Source of the DNA: Plasmodiophora brassicae
Lineage: Eukaryota > Endomyxa: Phytomyxea > Phytomyxea > Plasmodiophorida
Direction: 5' to 3'
Length of the DNA: 64,000 nucleotides
NCBI GenBank assembly: GCA_036867785.1
Contig: CP145412.1
Location: 310,001-374,000 of the forward strand
In this document: positions 21,241-31,288 of the stretch, one piece after another
Layout of the letters: each line of letters begins with the position of its first letter
Position numbering within the stretch: position 1 is the first letter of the stretch
Made by a program: the position numbers and the translations under genes
The notes under the pieces: generated by a model
What the model saw: the letters and a program-made list of their open reading frames with translations, nothing else
Database searches by the model: none
Told to the model about the DNA's origin: nothing

Positions 21241-21403
21241 AGAAAATCAGGCGCCTTCATAGACGTGCACATCTTCCTCCGCCTCGCTGAGGTATCGAGA
21301 TCGGCGAACTTGTCGACGGCACTCGCCTCGAGGTGCGCTGAAAAGCTGTCGAACATGAGGTCCCTGCCTACCTATATGTAGGTAGACGGCTCACGGCAGT
21401 ATT

Positions 21404-21640
21404 TCGTACGCGCTGATACGTCAAGGTCGACCTCGTACTGTCTGCTGTTCTTCTTTTATTCGCACCTGCAAACAGTGTCCAGTGCTCTCCAGCACAACCG
21501 CTGCGACCAATGGGTCGCAGGAGCCCACCGGTACCCGGTGCCGGCGCCGGGCCGCATCGCCAGGTAATTTGTCGTCTTCGCCGCAGAGCGAAGCGTTCGA
21601 AAGCATAACTTTACATACCTGGTGAACTTCATCGATGCCG
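21404..21640 (+). repeat. Second copy of the 18676-18914 dispersed repeat
   Basis: Same-orientation relative of 18676-18914 sharing GCTGATACGTCAAGGTCGAC near the left edge and a CTTCATCGATGCC block at the right. No coding content. To its right, 21640-22130 shows no gene apart from the 21820-21955 repeat copy. Confidence 0.55.
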
Positions 21641-22129
21641 CTCATTGCTACGACGTCGAGGATTTGTCGATCAGTACACATGGGGGAAGAGCCGCAGAGG
21701 GACCAGAAATTAAAATCAAAGCTCTTTACGAGACGTGTTCTGGCTGTCGATGCGCATATCAATGGCGAGCCCAGCACAGGCGCCTCATCAGAAGGCAGCT
21801 GGGTCATGCCCATGCACGGGGTCGATGGCTATATAATAAATATGCCACACTCGGATTGACCTGACTTGGGCAATTTCGACGTCGAGTTCCTTCAATACCA
21901 GTGGTGTTATTTGCTCGATCGTGTTTTCAAAGACGCATCCTGTGGGCTATTGTTTAGCTCGGGGAGAAACAGGCTCGCGGGGTCCGATCAGGTCTACGCG
22001 AAGCCCTCTCCGCGCCCAGTCGGGAAACGGGGAGGGGTGCTTAATCCTTACGTCGCTCCATCTCGCCCAACGCCCGTTCGTTCAATCGCCTATCGTGGAC
22101 ATCTCCATCATGACATTGGACATTGAGGA

Positions 22130-22640
22130 GATATAGGCCCGCCCTCCATGACCTGTGCTCGCGCAAGGCTGTATCGTCCAACTCCATCGCCGACGACCGC
22201 GCTGACTTCCACCACAAACTCCACGCGGCCCTGCGACGGAACCTAGAACAAGCGGTGTAATCGGTGAAGCGCTTCGCAGACCGGAGCATGATACCGTGCC
22301 CGACGTACAATAGGAAGGTGATCTCGTTATGCTCCGGAAAGGCGCACTCCAAACAGGCAGGCCCTCATGCGACAAGCTCGAAGTCACCATGTTAGGGCCC
22401 TACCAGATAACAAAGGCCGTCAACCATGTCGCGTTCGAACTCGCGCTGCCCGCCACGTGCCGTATCCACAACGTGTTTCATTCGTCGTTGCTGCAGGAGC
22501 CATACGTCCCAAGCGTTATTAATTCCTGGGCGCCAGCGGGCGCCCCCGGATCCGATCATCATCGAGGACGAAGACGCGCCGCTGTACGTGGTCAAGGACA
22601 TCCTCGATTCGCGGTTCCGGAACGAGCGCCTCATGTAGGT
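22130..22640 (+). mobile_element. Ty3/gypsy retrotransposon relic (C-terminal pol fragment)
   Basis: A fossil fragment of an LTR retrotransposon of the Ty3/gypsy (chromovirus-like) family. Only the integrase C-terminal region (recognisable by LGPYQITKAVNHVAFELALP and HNVFHSSLLQ) and the beginning of a chromodomain-like segment can be seen. No LTRs, gag, reverse transcriptase or integrase core are nearby. It is broken, with several breaks. It differs clearly in sequence from the element at 58315-63579, so it represents an older, separate lineage. Confidence 0.7.
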
Positions 22641-22871
22641 ACTCACCTCCCTACGTACGGGGCACCGGTGGACTTGACGTTACCCACACAAGCCACCGGT
22701 GCGCCAGGAATAGACCGCCCCGACGGGCGCGCTGGAAAACGGCGCCTCAAAGACCGACGGCAGGCGGTCAACGCGTGAGTCAGTTGAACCCTGACAAGGT
22801 CCGCGAGCGGCGCGCGAGTCCCGCCTGGCGCAGGCCTGCAGTACTCAGATCCGTTGTTGCCGAGTGGAACC

Positions 22872-23504
22872 ATGCAGGTGCTCCTGGGTATTTCGCTGTG
22901 TGTGCTTCTGTTGACGTTTCGGACGGGCGGCGTCCTTGTTGCCGGTGTCGATTTCGAGGACGACTGCTGGGCCGACGTCAGTACCTTCTTCGACTTCGAC
23001 GCCTTCGACACCCATCAACTTGTTGGTGCGGGTATAGGTGGTGCCGCCACAGACCAACTGGGGGCAGCCGTTTCCCGCATGGGCACCGAGACCTGTCCAG
23101 ACGACGAATACGTTGGCCGGCACGATTCTCTGCATGACAATGTGAATCCCGATTTGGAGATTCCCCCGACGAACCAGCCAGCCTCGATTCAGCACCCAAA
23201 TATGCCCAGTCAAGCAGCATCCTCACGCACGCTTGCAGGAAACGGCAATCCACAGCAATGCCAGTACTGTCAGCAAACGTATGTGAACGTCGCCTCATGC
23301 ATAGAACACGAGAGGGCCTCATGTATAGCGCGAGAACCAATCCCTGGCTCAATATTAACCCCCAGTGAAGAAGGCTACTTCGTCTTACAATGCCGAACTT
23401 GCGAGCAGCAGTGTAAAACCAAAGAAGGATTTCGTCATCATCAGCTCCGGTGTCGGGGGCGTGTTGAACGCCGAACAAATTCAAGAGTACTACGTGCCGT
23501 CTAA
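22872..23504 (+). CDS. Predicted secreted protein with two C2H2-like zinc fingers
   Basis: A single-exon protein of about 210 residues. The start MQVLLGISLCVLLLTF begins a strong signal peptide (hydrophobic core, small residues around position 24); an in-frame ATG 18 bases upstream is less likely. The middle is acidic and disordered. The C-terminal part has CQYCQQTYVNVASCIEHERASC, where the fourth ligand is Cys rather than His, and CRTCEQQCKTKEGFRHHQLRC, giving two C2H2/C2HC-type fingers. No membrane helix follows the signal. The combination of secretion signal and DNA/RNA-type fingers, set in a repeat island beside the SKP1-ankyrin genes, suggests a secreted effector; this is inference. No homologue was recognised. 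Confidence 0.6.
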   Translation: MQVLLGISLCVLLLTFRTGGVLVAGVDFEDDCWADVSTFFDFDAFDTHQLVGAGIGGAATDQLGAAVSRMGTETCPDDEYVGRHDSLHDNVNPDLEIPPTNQPASIQHPNMPSQAASSRTLAGNGNPQQCQYCQQTYVNVASCIEHERASCIAREPIPGSILTPSEEGYFVLQCRTCEQQCKTKEGFRHHQLRCRGRVERRTNSRVLRAV

Positions 23505-23783
23505 CTTAGCCTTCCTCTCCTGTACCCGCTTGTCCCGCTTCTGTCCCACATCTGTTAACAATACAATTTGCCTGGAATTGATGCCTGCAGCGCACGGTGA
23601 TTGACGACCTATTGTACGAGTGTTTGATGGACATTACGGGTCGGTTTGAATACCACACCAAGATGGCAATAAGTATTATATGTGCAGATCAACTGTTCTA
23701 GTCATTGACGTTACCTCAAAGGTGGGGAAGGGGGATGACATTGGGTCGCATTGGTGACAATTCGGGGCCGTCGGGCCAGTACG

Positions 23784-25226
23784 TCATGCCGGCCATGTAC
23801 CGAGAAGCGCCAAGATTTTCAAGCGGCGGCGATGGCCCTCACTGGTTCCGGCGCTGTAACCCCAGGCAAGGTCGGCTGCTGTCCGCTGGTCCCCGCCTCG
23901 TAACGCCGGATTGATCCCCGGTGCCTGTAACAGCAACCTGACGGCCTTGAAATTGTTGTGCTGAGCAGCCAGGTGCAACGGCGTCCTGAGCAGGAAGTCG
24001 CGAGCGTTAACGTCAACCCCGGGCGTATTCAGCACGGCCTTGATGAACCACGACGGGGTCGGTGCCGACCAATCCAGGTACGTGTGCAAAGGCGTACGCT
24101 GGATGCTATCGCCCGCGTTCACGTTGATCCCGGGCATGGAGAGCAGCCGTTGAATGGTACGAGGGTCGATCATACCACGTTGCGCTTCCCGGGCAGCCAG
24201 GTGCAGCGGTGTCCTGTCCGTCGGAAGCGCGTCGACATCGATTCCAGTAGCATTGAGCAGCAAGGCCACGATGTCGTGATTGACAGGGACCAGCGACGGC
24301 TGGGGAACCAACAGGCTATTGCGCCAAGCACACATCGCCGTTTGCAATGGGGTCGACTCTGCATACATTGACCTGGCATTAACGTTGATCCCGCGGACAC
24401 TCAGTAGCAGAGCGACCATGTCCTGGCGATCAGCTCGGACTGCCCAGTGAAGGGGCGTCTGCCGGTGGATGTCCAGCACATTGACGTTGACCCCGGGAAG
24501 GCACAGCAGGAACGCCATCAACTCCGGTTCGCCATCGGCGTATGCGACCCAGTGCAGCAATTTCAATCCGTCGGCCCACATCGCGTTGTTGATCATGGAG
24601 CCTGCGACCCTCTCTACAACAATGGCATCACGGATCTGATTCGCAACCGCCTTCTGATGATCGGTTTGGGCGATGCGGCACAGTCGGGCAACGACGTTCA
24701 TAACAAATTCGAGGGCGGCAGCCGGCACGTCCGGGGACGCTGCTAAGCGATGCCAGTCGACGTCGAGAGACGCGACCGCGACCGGGAACGAGCGCATATC
24801 GAGGTACCACGAGGCCGCCAGCGCCCTGCCGACCGTGTCGCCGTTTATCCAGGACATCTGGGATCTGACCCATTCGTCAGCGTGCCCGACCTATAGGCAA
24901 ACGAGTAACTCAGCAGTGGATCGTACAGGAACTTGGGCCGATATAGATACGTTGCCCACTGCGGTCGCGTTCATGAAGCCAGCGAGCAGCTGTAACTCGC
25001 GACTGGCGATCGCGGGCATGGGAACCGGAACACGGTCTTCGCCGCCGATATCAACCAGGTACATACGCAGCAGGCCTGAATGGGCGACGGCCGACGATGA
25101 GTCGACTTCAATGTCGACGCCATCGCCGGAGCGCAACGTGAGAGCATGAACGGCCCCGGAGACGAGCAGGATCGCGACAAGGCCACACACTGGGCCACCG
25201 ACCCGAACGGGATCGACGATGCTCAT
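23784..25226 (-). CDS. Predicted secreted SKP1-like/ankyrin-repeat protein (copy 2)
   Basis: Exons 25226-24951 and 24890-23784 with a 60-nt phase-0 intron (gtatct...cctatag) give about 460 residues. Signal peptide: VCGLVAILLVSGAVHA. The SKP1-like domain begins LTLRSGDGVDIEVDSSSAVA and continues after the splice with VGHADEWVRSQMSWINGDTV. The remainder is about nine ankyrin repeats (QTPLHWAVRADRQDMVALLL, RTPLHLAAREAQRGMIDPRT, RTPLHLAAQHNNFKAVRLLL), ending GTSEGHRRRLKILALLGTWP. Without splicing, the acceptor TAG would be an in-frame stop, so the intron is required. Its position equals that in copies 1, 3 and 4. It appears intact. Neighbours are the secreted zinc-finger gene and noncoding repeats. 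Confidence 0.85.
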
Positions 25227-26405
25227 ACCTGGATCGACGCCGGGCGCTGATCTGCTAGGACTGGGAATGCGCCCAGATATAGAAATCAGGCCACGGGATG
25301 ATCAATGCCCCCAATGCGGGCTCGTGCATCATCACCTTACCGCTACACGTGATACAATGTGGCGTGCGCTCATGGACGCCGCGGTCGCCGGATGGACGCT
25401 GGTGGGTGCGGATCTCATGCACGTGCACATGCTCAACACCGATGCAAACCGAATCCGTCAGTGCCGCCGGTCAAACCGGATTGCTGCCGGCAAACGATGT
25501 GTATCTACGTACACAACAATGAATGCGCGGCAAGGTATTCAGATGCCTAGACCGGTCGAACTGTGGACGCGACATGGGTTCAGGCGCCCAGATCGGCGTC
25601 TGCTCGTCACCGTCAGAGATTCGGCGCCTGACCTGATCATTCGCGGAGTCCAACCCAGAGCGCCGACAGTCATGGGGTCGACCCCCTGTCGCAACGAGAA
25701 CAGATGATGTCGAGCTCTTGCTCCAGAAGCCACGCGACCCCCATTGTCCCGCTCCCCTGCACGATCCTGTCGGCGCCGTCGATCCTGGTGCGCGTTGACG
25801 GGGCGATCAGAGAGCCAGGTAGATGTGGAACAGACCGTTCCCGCTGCTCATGGTCATGTGTGCTGCGCGGAACAGCGGCATCGATCGGAAATGCAGGTCG
25901 TTGTCGACATATCGGCGGCGCCGCTCGTGTTCCCGCCCGCTAGGATCGCTCTTGACCACCACGCCTCACGATGGGCCGGCGTAACCTGCCGTGTCGCGGC
26001 AATGAGCCCAGGGAATATATATGCCACACTCCGATGCGTCTGACGACGTCCCGTCCTCTTGCTGGTTGTGCATGAATAGTCGTGGGCTTCTTCTACGAGG
26101 GTGCAGATCGGCTACGTACCTTCCCTGCCAGACATGACGTTCCGCGTCGAAGGCGCATAGAGCCCGGGAACGCCCTGTAAGTGATCCCGTTCGGAACGGC
26201 CATCCGTATCAAGTACGGGTCCAGCACCATGAGACTCAGCGTGTATCGGCCCCGGGCCGGTAATCCGCCAGGCACGTCTGGGAGCAGGTGGACGCGTCGC
26301 CAGCGCATGGTGGTATACAAGCTGGCTCTAGCCGGTGCAAGACTAAGCTCCGACTTGAAGGCAAGCTCCCAGATGTCATGGCGTGCCGGGCAGGGTCGAC
26401 ACGGT
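25227..26405. other. Gene-poor stretch with no firm gene
   Basis: Several frames exist (for instance plus 25219-25707 and minus 26093-26464) but none shows a family motif. The minus frame contains a protein-like run (RYTLSLMVLDPYLIRMAV), so a small gene or remnant there cannot be excluded. A fragment near 26015 (ATATGCCACACTC) is related to the 20275/21820 dispersed repeat. Confidence 0.45.
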
Positions 26406-27505
26406 CTACTGTATTCTATGAGCCCGCCCGGAGCACCCATGCTCCGACGTCTGGTGCTCATCATAGTCGTTGATTCGGGTCAGCGTGGCCACCATCAGAC
26501 GGCGAATCGCGCTGGGCATGGGCGCGCCCGGGAACCGCCGCTGGGCGATCGCCATGATCGCCTCGCAGAACAGCTCGAACGTCATGATGCGCCCCGCCCG
26601 GTTGCTGGAGGCCACCACCGGTTCGATCAGAACGACAATCTGTGGCGGGCGCGCCGCCCGACTCGACTCGGGCCGTACCTGGCTGATCTGGAGACGATGG
26701 ACCTGCTGTGTCTGGCGGTGGCCTGGGTGATCTGCAGGAACAGCAGGTCGGCGTCGGCTCGGGAGAACCCGCCACGTCGGCTGGTCAGCTGGCACGCCGA
26801 CAGCAACCTGAGGAACTTGCTGGACGACCAGACCATGGCGTTGTCGCCACCGGCAACCATCTTGAACAGTCGCCAGGCGCTCAGGTTGCTGGTCGCGATC
26901 AGCTCGTCCGTCGTGATCGGCGTCCTCGGCCTCGGGAGCGACGACGATGCGCGCGTCGTTCGACCGTACGCCCCCTCCAGCGCCAGCATCTCGCTCCTCA
27001 GCAGGCGACCCACCTGCACTGCCGGTGATCAGCGCGCCGCCCCCCATTAACGGCACGAGCGGGCCGGGGCGCCTACCTCCTTCTGCATGTCGAGCTCGAC
27101 TTGCGCTCGGGTGACGGGCTCGAAGATGGCCAGGGCCGATACGATCCGCTGTCGTGCCGCGCGTCGCATCGTGGTCTTGCTGGTCAGGAACCGCTCGAAC
27201 AGGTCCGGGTCGCTGTCCTGCCCCTGCAATGCATCGTGGGCGTTGCGAACGCGCTCGCGTCGAATCTCGGCGCGCAGCTCCCGGCGCCACTGGTCCACTT
27301 CCTGGAACGGTCGCCCGGCCAACGGCACCTTCAGCAGGCACAGGTCGACGTACGTCGCATCCCTCTCCGGCAGCAACTCAATGACGCCCATGGCGCCGAG
27401 CGCGCCCCGGAACGGTTCCGACCGATCCGGGGCAGCGACGGGCGGCAAGTCGCCAACGACGACAGGCCGGGTGCCGACCTGGAGCATCCCCTCCATGTCC
27501 TTCAT
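26406..27505 (-). CDS. p25-alpha/TPPP-like tubulin-polymerisation protein
   Basis: Three exons are predicted: 27505-27077, 27013 to about 26660, and about 26610-26406. The first intron (63 nt, gtaggc...tgcag) is clear; the second, between about 26685 and 26590, has more than one workable splice pair. The diagnostic part reads AWRLFKMVAGGDN, SSSKFLRLLSACQL, RADADLLFLQI and, after the last intron, IMTFELFCEAIMAIAQRRFP, the order seen in p25-alpha domains. The first exon gives about 140 helical, charged residues without recognised domain. TPPP/p25-alpha proteins bind tubulin and are characteristic of ciliated or flagellated eukaryotes. The ATG used (MKDMEGMLQVG) is the first Met; an upstream exon is possible. 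Adjacent to a TTLL gene on the same strand. Confidence 0.65.
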
Positions 27506-27592
27506 GAACGGGGTCCTGTTCGCGTCGCCCGGGCGTCGTCTCTCGCGAACCTTCCACACCTGAACCGCAAACGTCAGTCGTGGGACGCCCCC

Positions 27593-29318
27593 TCATGTTC
27601 TGGTGTGGGTGTGCCCGACCCGGGCAAGGTGTTTCTTGTTGGACGGGGCGCTCGAGCTCGTGCCCGGAGCGGTTGCCGCGGGCGCCGACGATGGCTTGGT
27701 GTGTCCGAGGACCTGGAGGATCTCCATGGTCTTCTCGATGACGGCGACCTTGATGGCGGCGTCGACGGGCGACCTCGTGCTGAAGCTGGGCGATGAGTTC
27801 ACCTCGAGCAGCCACAGCTTCAGGTGGGCGTCCATCAGGATGTCGAACCCGACCAGGTGGAACCCGCGGCAATCGACGTCGCTCTGCCCGTCAACGTCGA
27901 ACGCGGCTTGGTACGACCCCCACATGGCGGGCCACATCGCGATCAGCGTCTTCGTGACGATGTCGGCGACCTGCCGCCAGAACGCGTCCGGGTCGACGGC
28001 GTACCCGCGATGTTGCAACTGGTGCAGGACGGTCGAGATCGTCCTCTTGCTGGACGAATCGTCCGGGGGCGACTCGCCTTCCGGCGCGCGGAACGCGGTC
28101 GACTCCTTGTTCAATGAATAGTTCGTCAGGTGCATGAACATCCTGGACAGGTTCGCGTCGGTCGGCGTCTGGTACGGTTCCGTGGCGAACCGCGCCAGGC
28201 CGTCCTTGAAGAGGAAGGCGCGCAACGGGTCCAGGTCCTCGACCAGCACATAGACGCGCATGTCCCATTTGAGGCCGTCGACCAGCAGCGGCCTGTCGAT
28301 GTACCGCTGCACGACGACGCCCTGGTCGGCCTTGAGGCGACGGATCGAGTCCCACTTCTGCACCAGGCGGATATGGCGACCCTGCAGGCCGGACGTCGGC
28401 TTGACGATGTAGGTGGCGTGAGGCGCATGGCGCATGGCCTTCTCGCAGGCGATCCGGTCCTGCGGGAGCTCCCAGGTCGGCGGCACGAACGCGAACGCGT
28501 CGGATGCGAACATGCGCCGGTGCAGGTTCAGCAGTTTCGCCAGCGACGACTTGGTGACGATCGCATGCATCTGCGGCAGGTGGTTGACGCGCTGGTGCGG
28601 CAGCAGGTGCGCGTAGATGCCCGACTGACTGTGGTCGGTCCAGACGATCTCGGATTTGGCCATGTCGGCGTAGGGCACCTCGCAGATCTGGTCCGGGTGC
28701 CGCCTGAGCAGGTTCCGCACTGGGTACGTCAGACAGATTGGGTCGGGCGCGCGCGCGTGTGTGCTTACAAATGTCCCGAGCGGCGCTGTGGCACTTGGAG
28801 ATGCAGACGCCGATCGGCTGCCCGCCGCCCTTCTTCATATCGACAATGTCGGAGAACGACGGCAGGCGGCGACTGACAAGCGCGGACGAGGACGCCGAGC
28901 GGGCTAATGGCAATGTCGACTGCTGACCAGCTGGACAGCGGTTCGATTCGGTGACGATCGAGGGCAGAAGACTTGCGACGTTGGACTTAGAGCGTTCCAA
29001 GGGGATACTGGAAGGATTAGGCAGCGAACGTGGCCGCCGGACCGGGTCCCTGATGAGCACGCCTGCTTCGTCGTTAAGAAGGTGATCGGCCGTGGCGATT
29101 GACTTCTGGAGCGACAGCAGTATGGGCTCGTCGCTGCTGGCAATGGGTGCCCGTGGCGCCAGTGCTGACGGCGACTGCCATAACCGATGACGGACAGCCA
29201 GCAGATCCTCGTCGACGGGACCGCGTTGCTGTAGAACGTGAACAAGCGCCGAGGTTTGGACCCGAGACAGATCCAGGGTGACGCCATGAACGATGTCGGC
29301 GGCGGCGCCGCCCATCAA
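27593..29318 (-). CDS. Tubulin tyrosine ligase-like (TTLL) protein
   Basis: Exons 29318-28769 and 28719-27593 with a 49-nt phase-1 intron (gtaagc...acccag) give about 558 residues. The first 180 residues are Ser/Arg-rich and disordered. The TTL ATP-grasp domain begins around ILRNLLRRHPDQICEVPYAD and includes TYIVKPTSGLQGRHIRLVQK, WDMRVYVLVEDLDPLRAFLF, MHLTNYSLNK and WLLEVNSSPSF, which carries the metal-binding Glu and Asn. These enzymes add glutamate or glycine chains to tubulin tails in axonemes and cytoplasmic microtubules; which amino acid cannot be told here. The C-terminus is short and low-complexity. Same orientation as the p25-alpha gene, 87 bp upstream of it. Confidence 0.9.
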
Positions 29319-29492
29319 CGGTGATGATGCCCGGTGACGTTAACGCCGATCCATTAGAAGACGCTCGGCGAGCCCGCCTCGTACCCGGCTGCGATCAAAC
29401 CCGGGTACGCGTGCTTTAACTTTGGCGCTGTTCGACGAGGACGCAGGAAGTGCGCGCGCGACGGAATAACTTTGGCGGAGCAAAAAAACGAA

Positions 29493-29565
29493 TCGCTCGG
29501 CCACGCTTCGATCGTGGGACCTATGGGTTATGGGCCCATCGCTCTTCCTACTGAGCTACCAAGCG
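29493..29565 (-). tRNA. trnfM-like (tRNA-iMet): Initiator tRNA-Met (CAT)
   Basis: The minus strand folds as a full cloverleaf of 73 nt. The 7-bp acceptor stem is CGCTTGG/CCGAGCG (one G-T), the D arm contains GCTC...GAGC, and the anticodon arm is ATGGG-CCCATAA-CCCAT with anticodon CAT. The T arm is CCACG-ATCGAAG-CGTGG. The GGGCCCATAACCC anticodon arm and the A at T-loop position 54 are eukaryotic initiator hallmarks. A run of seven T follows 5-12 bases downstream (29482-29488 on plus as A), the RNA polymerase III terminator. No intron. Confidence 0.93.
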
Positions 29566-29862
29566 CAACTGCGATTGCAGTCCCGTCGTGGGACTCTTTA
29601 GTGCATTCGTCAGGTGTGACATCGTAGCGGCGTCCTGCGGCGCGCAAAATCGAGAGGCCGCCCGCAGCGGACTGCCGCAGGGTGCAGTCGCGGGGGGCGA
29701 GTCGTCGTGACTCGTGCTGCAGCGCAGTGCAGTGCAGTGCAGTTGCCGCTGCCCCATGGTATGACATCAGGTCGGGCGTGCGTTGCGACTGCAACAGCGC
29801 GGTCTTTTCTCTTCGGGGAGCGCGCTTCAATTTGAGGTGGCGTCGTTCTGATCGATGGGCGC

Positions 29863-30693
29863 ATGTCAGGTTGGGTCAGTGACGACGGCGCCGATGCGAG
29901 CGACGTCGCCGCGCACCTGCGCCGGGCCCGGCACGCCCAGCGGTACCCGCCCATGCAGGTGATCGGCGACGATGTCGACGGCATGGAGATCGACGGCGCC
30001 CTGCAGGTGACCGATGTCGTGCAGGACGCGATCCAGGAGGAGATCCGCCTGCTGCGGGTGCGCCCGCACGACGACCACGTCGACGTCGGCGCACTGCCCA
30101 TGGCCCATCCGACCGACGGCGCCGACATCGCCATCCGCCTCGTCGTTGATACGAACTTCCTCCTCGGGCACCTGCGCTGGATGTCCAGCATCAAACCGGT
30201 GCTGGTCGCCCACAACGTTGCGTTTCTCGTGCCGTACGTGGTCATGCAAGAACTGGACGCACTGAAGGTTCGTCGGTTTGCCGTTTCGTTCGAATGTTTG
30301 GAACGCAGCGACGTATCTGACGGATGAATGCAGGGTTCGGAGCGTCTCCAATGCGGTTCGATGTCGACCGGGTCGTTGGCGCGTCAGGCGATTCGTCAGT
30401 TGCATCAGTGGATGCGCGTGGGTGATCGCGCCGTGCATGGGCAGATGCTGACGCAGCGTTTGAACGCCTCGGGTGCCGTCCTGGGCAACGACGACGAGGT
30501 GCTGGCGTGCTGCCTCTGGTTCCACCTGCGCCAGTGCCGTGTCGTCCTTCTGTCGAACGATATGAACCTGTGCGTCAAGGCCATGGCCAACCGGGTTCCG
30601 ACTCTCAGCCGCACGGACGGGTTCGACCTGGGCCCCGACGCGGATCAGGGCGCTCTCATTGACCATCTGTTCAACCTGACGGCAATGTCCTGA
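29863..30693 (+). CDS. SWT1-like PIN-domain endoribonuclease
   Basis: Exons 29863-30267 and 30334-30693 with a 66-nt phase-0 intron (gttcgt...atgcag) encode about 254 residues. The PIN active-site acids appear in order: LVVDTNFLLGHL (Asp), VMQELDALK (Glu), GNDDEVLACCLWFHL (Asp) and VVLLSNDMNLCVKAM (Asp). This arrangement matches the SWT1/TTF2-interacting PIN group, which degrades defective nuclear mRNPs. An acidic N-terminal 90 residues precedes the domain. The start is the first ATG after the tRNA region; the tail overlaps a minus-strand membrane frame by about 20 bp. Confidence 0.82.
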
Positions 30694-31057
30694 CCGGTAA
30701 GAGGTGCAACGCTGTATCGCCGGGGCACTCATTCGTGACGTCTGCAGCACCAACGCTGCCTGTCCACTTCGAGGCATGCGCCGGACAGCGGCCCAGTGCC
30801 GTTCCTCCGGATGGAACCGAGGGGCGTATTCTAAGTTGCCGGTCCTGTGTGATGGTCTTGCGGTCCGAGGGTCGGAAACGACGAGCAACGACGACAATGG
30901 TAAAGTGGAAAGCGCAGACGGCGATCGCGCTGAAGGTGACGTCCGGGACGGTGGCCATCAATCTCCACGCCAAGCAGACGTAAATCGGCGCGACCGCCAG
31001 CGACCAGATGTCGTTGAGTGTGCGGTAAACGAGCAGGATACCCAGGGAAACTGCCAT
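30671..31057 (-). CDS. Small membrane protein frame, duplicated in the right arm of the 31-36 kb repeat
   Basis: A 128-codon frame beginning MAVSLGILLVYRT with two hydrophobic segments (SLAVAPIYVCLAWRLMATV and AIAVCAFHFTIVVVA), then a soluble low-complexity tail. A scrambled second copy in plus orientation is present at about 33926-34150 (IWSLAVAPIYVCLAWRSMAT). The frame is intact here and frame-shifted there. No family was recognised. Its last 23 bases overlap the SWT1-like gene end, so the true C-terminus may be shorter. Confidence 0.35.
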   Translation of the reverse strand: MAVSLGILLVYRTLNDIWSLAVAPIYVCLAWRLMATVPDVTFSAIAVCAFHFTIVVVARRFRPSDRKTITQDRQLRIRPSVPSGGTALGRCPAHASKWTGSVGAADVTNECPGDTALHLLPVRTLPSG

Positions 31058-31288
31058 GGCATGCAGATGCCGACCCCCGGCTCAGGGGAACGTTAGCAGC
31101 CCGGCCAGTGACGACGATGCAGGACCTGGGCCAGTGTCAACAGTTTGACACGCTTCGATATTGCCCGGTCATTGCTGCGATACGCCGGTTGGCCAGTACA
31201 CTTGCCGGCTACGAATAATAATTAGGATAGAGCAGAAAAGCAGTATTGACGTTTACGATGCGAATGTTGCCAAATACCGACAGCGTCG

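Noticed and set aside
24891-25226. Treating the in-frame TAG at about 24891 in SKP1-ankyrin copy 2 as an inactivating stop
   Set aside because: The TAG is the 3' splice site of a 60-nt phase-0 intron at the same position as in the other family members; splicing gives an intact protein.
25219-25707. A 162-codon plus frame after SKP1-ankyrin copy 2
   Set aside because: No recognisable features, and it overlaps the start of copy 2 on the opposite strand; composition does not resemble the window's real genes.
27891-29318. Reading the 5' exon of the TTLL gene straight on into a 475-codon protein
   Set aside because: After residue 183 the frame turns into Arg/Ala/Pro noise; the consensus donor GTAAGC and a 49-nt intron join it to the TTL domain instead.
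29866-30897. A 343-codon minus frame over the SWT1-like gene
   Set aside because: Shadow of the plus-strand PIN gene, whose catalytic acids and splice junction are clear.
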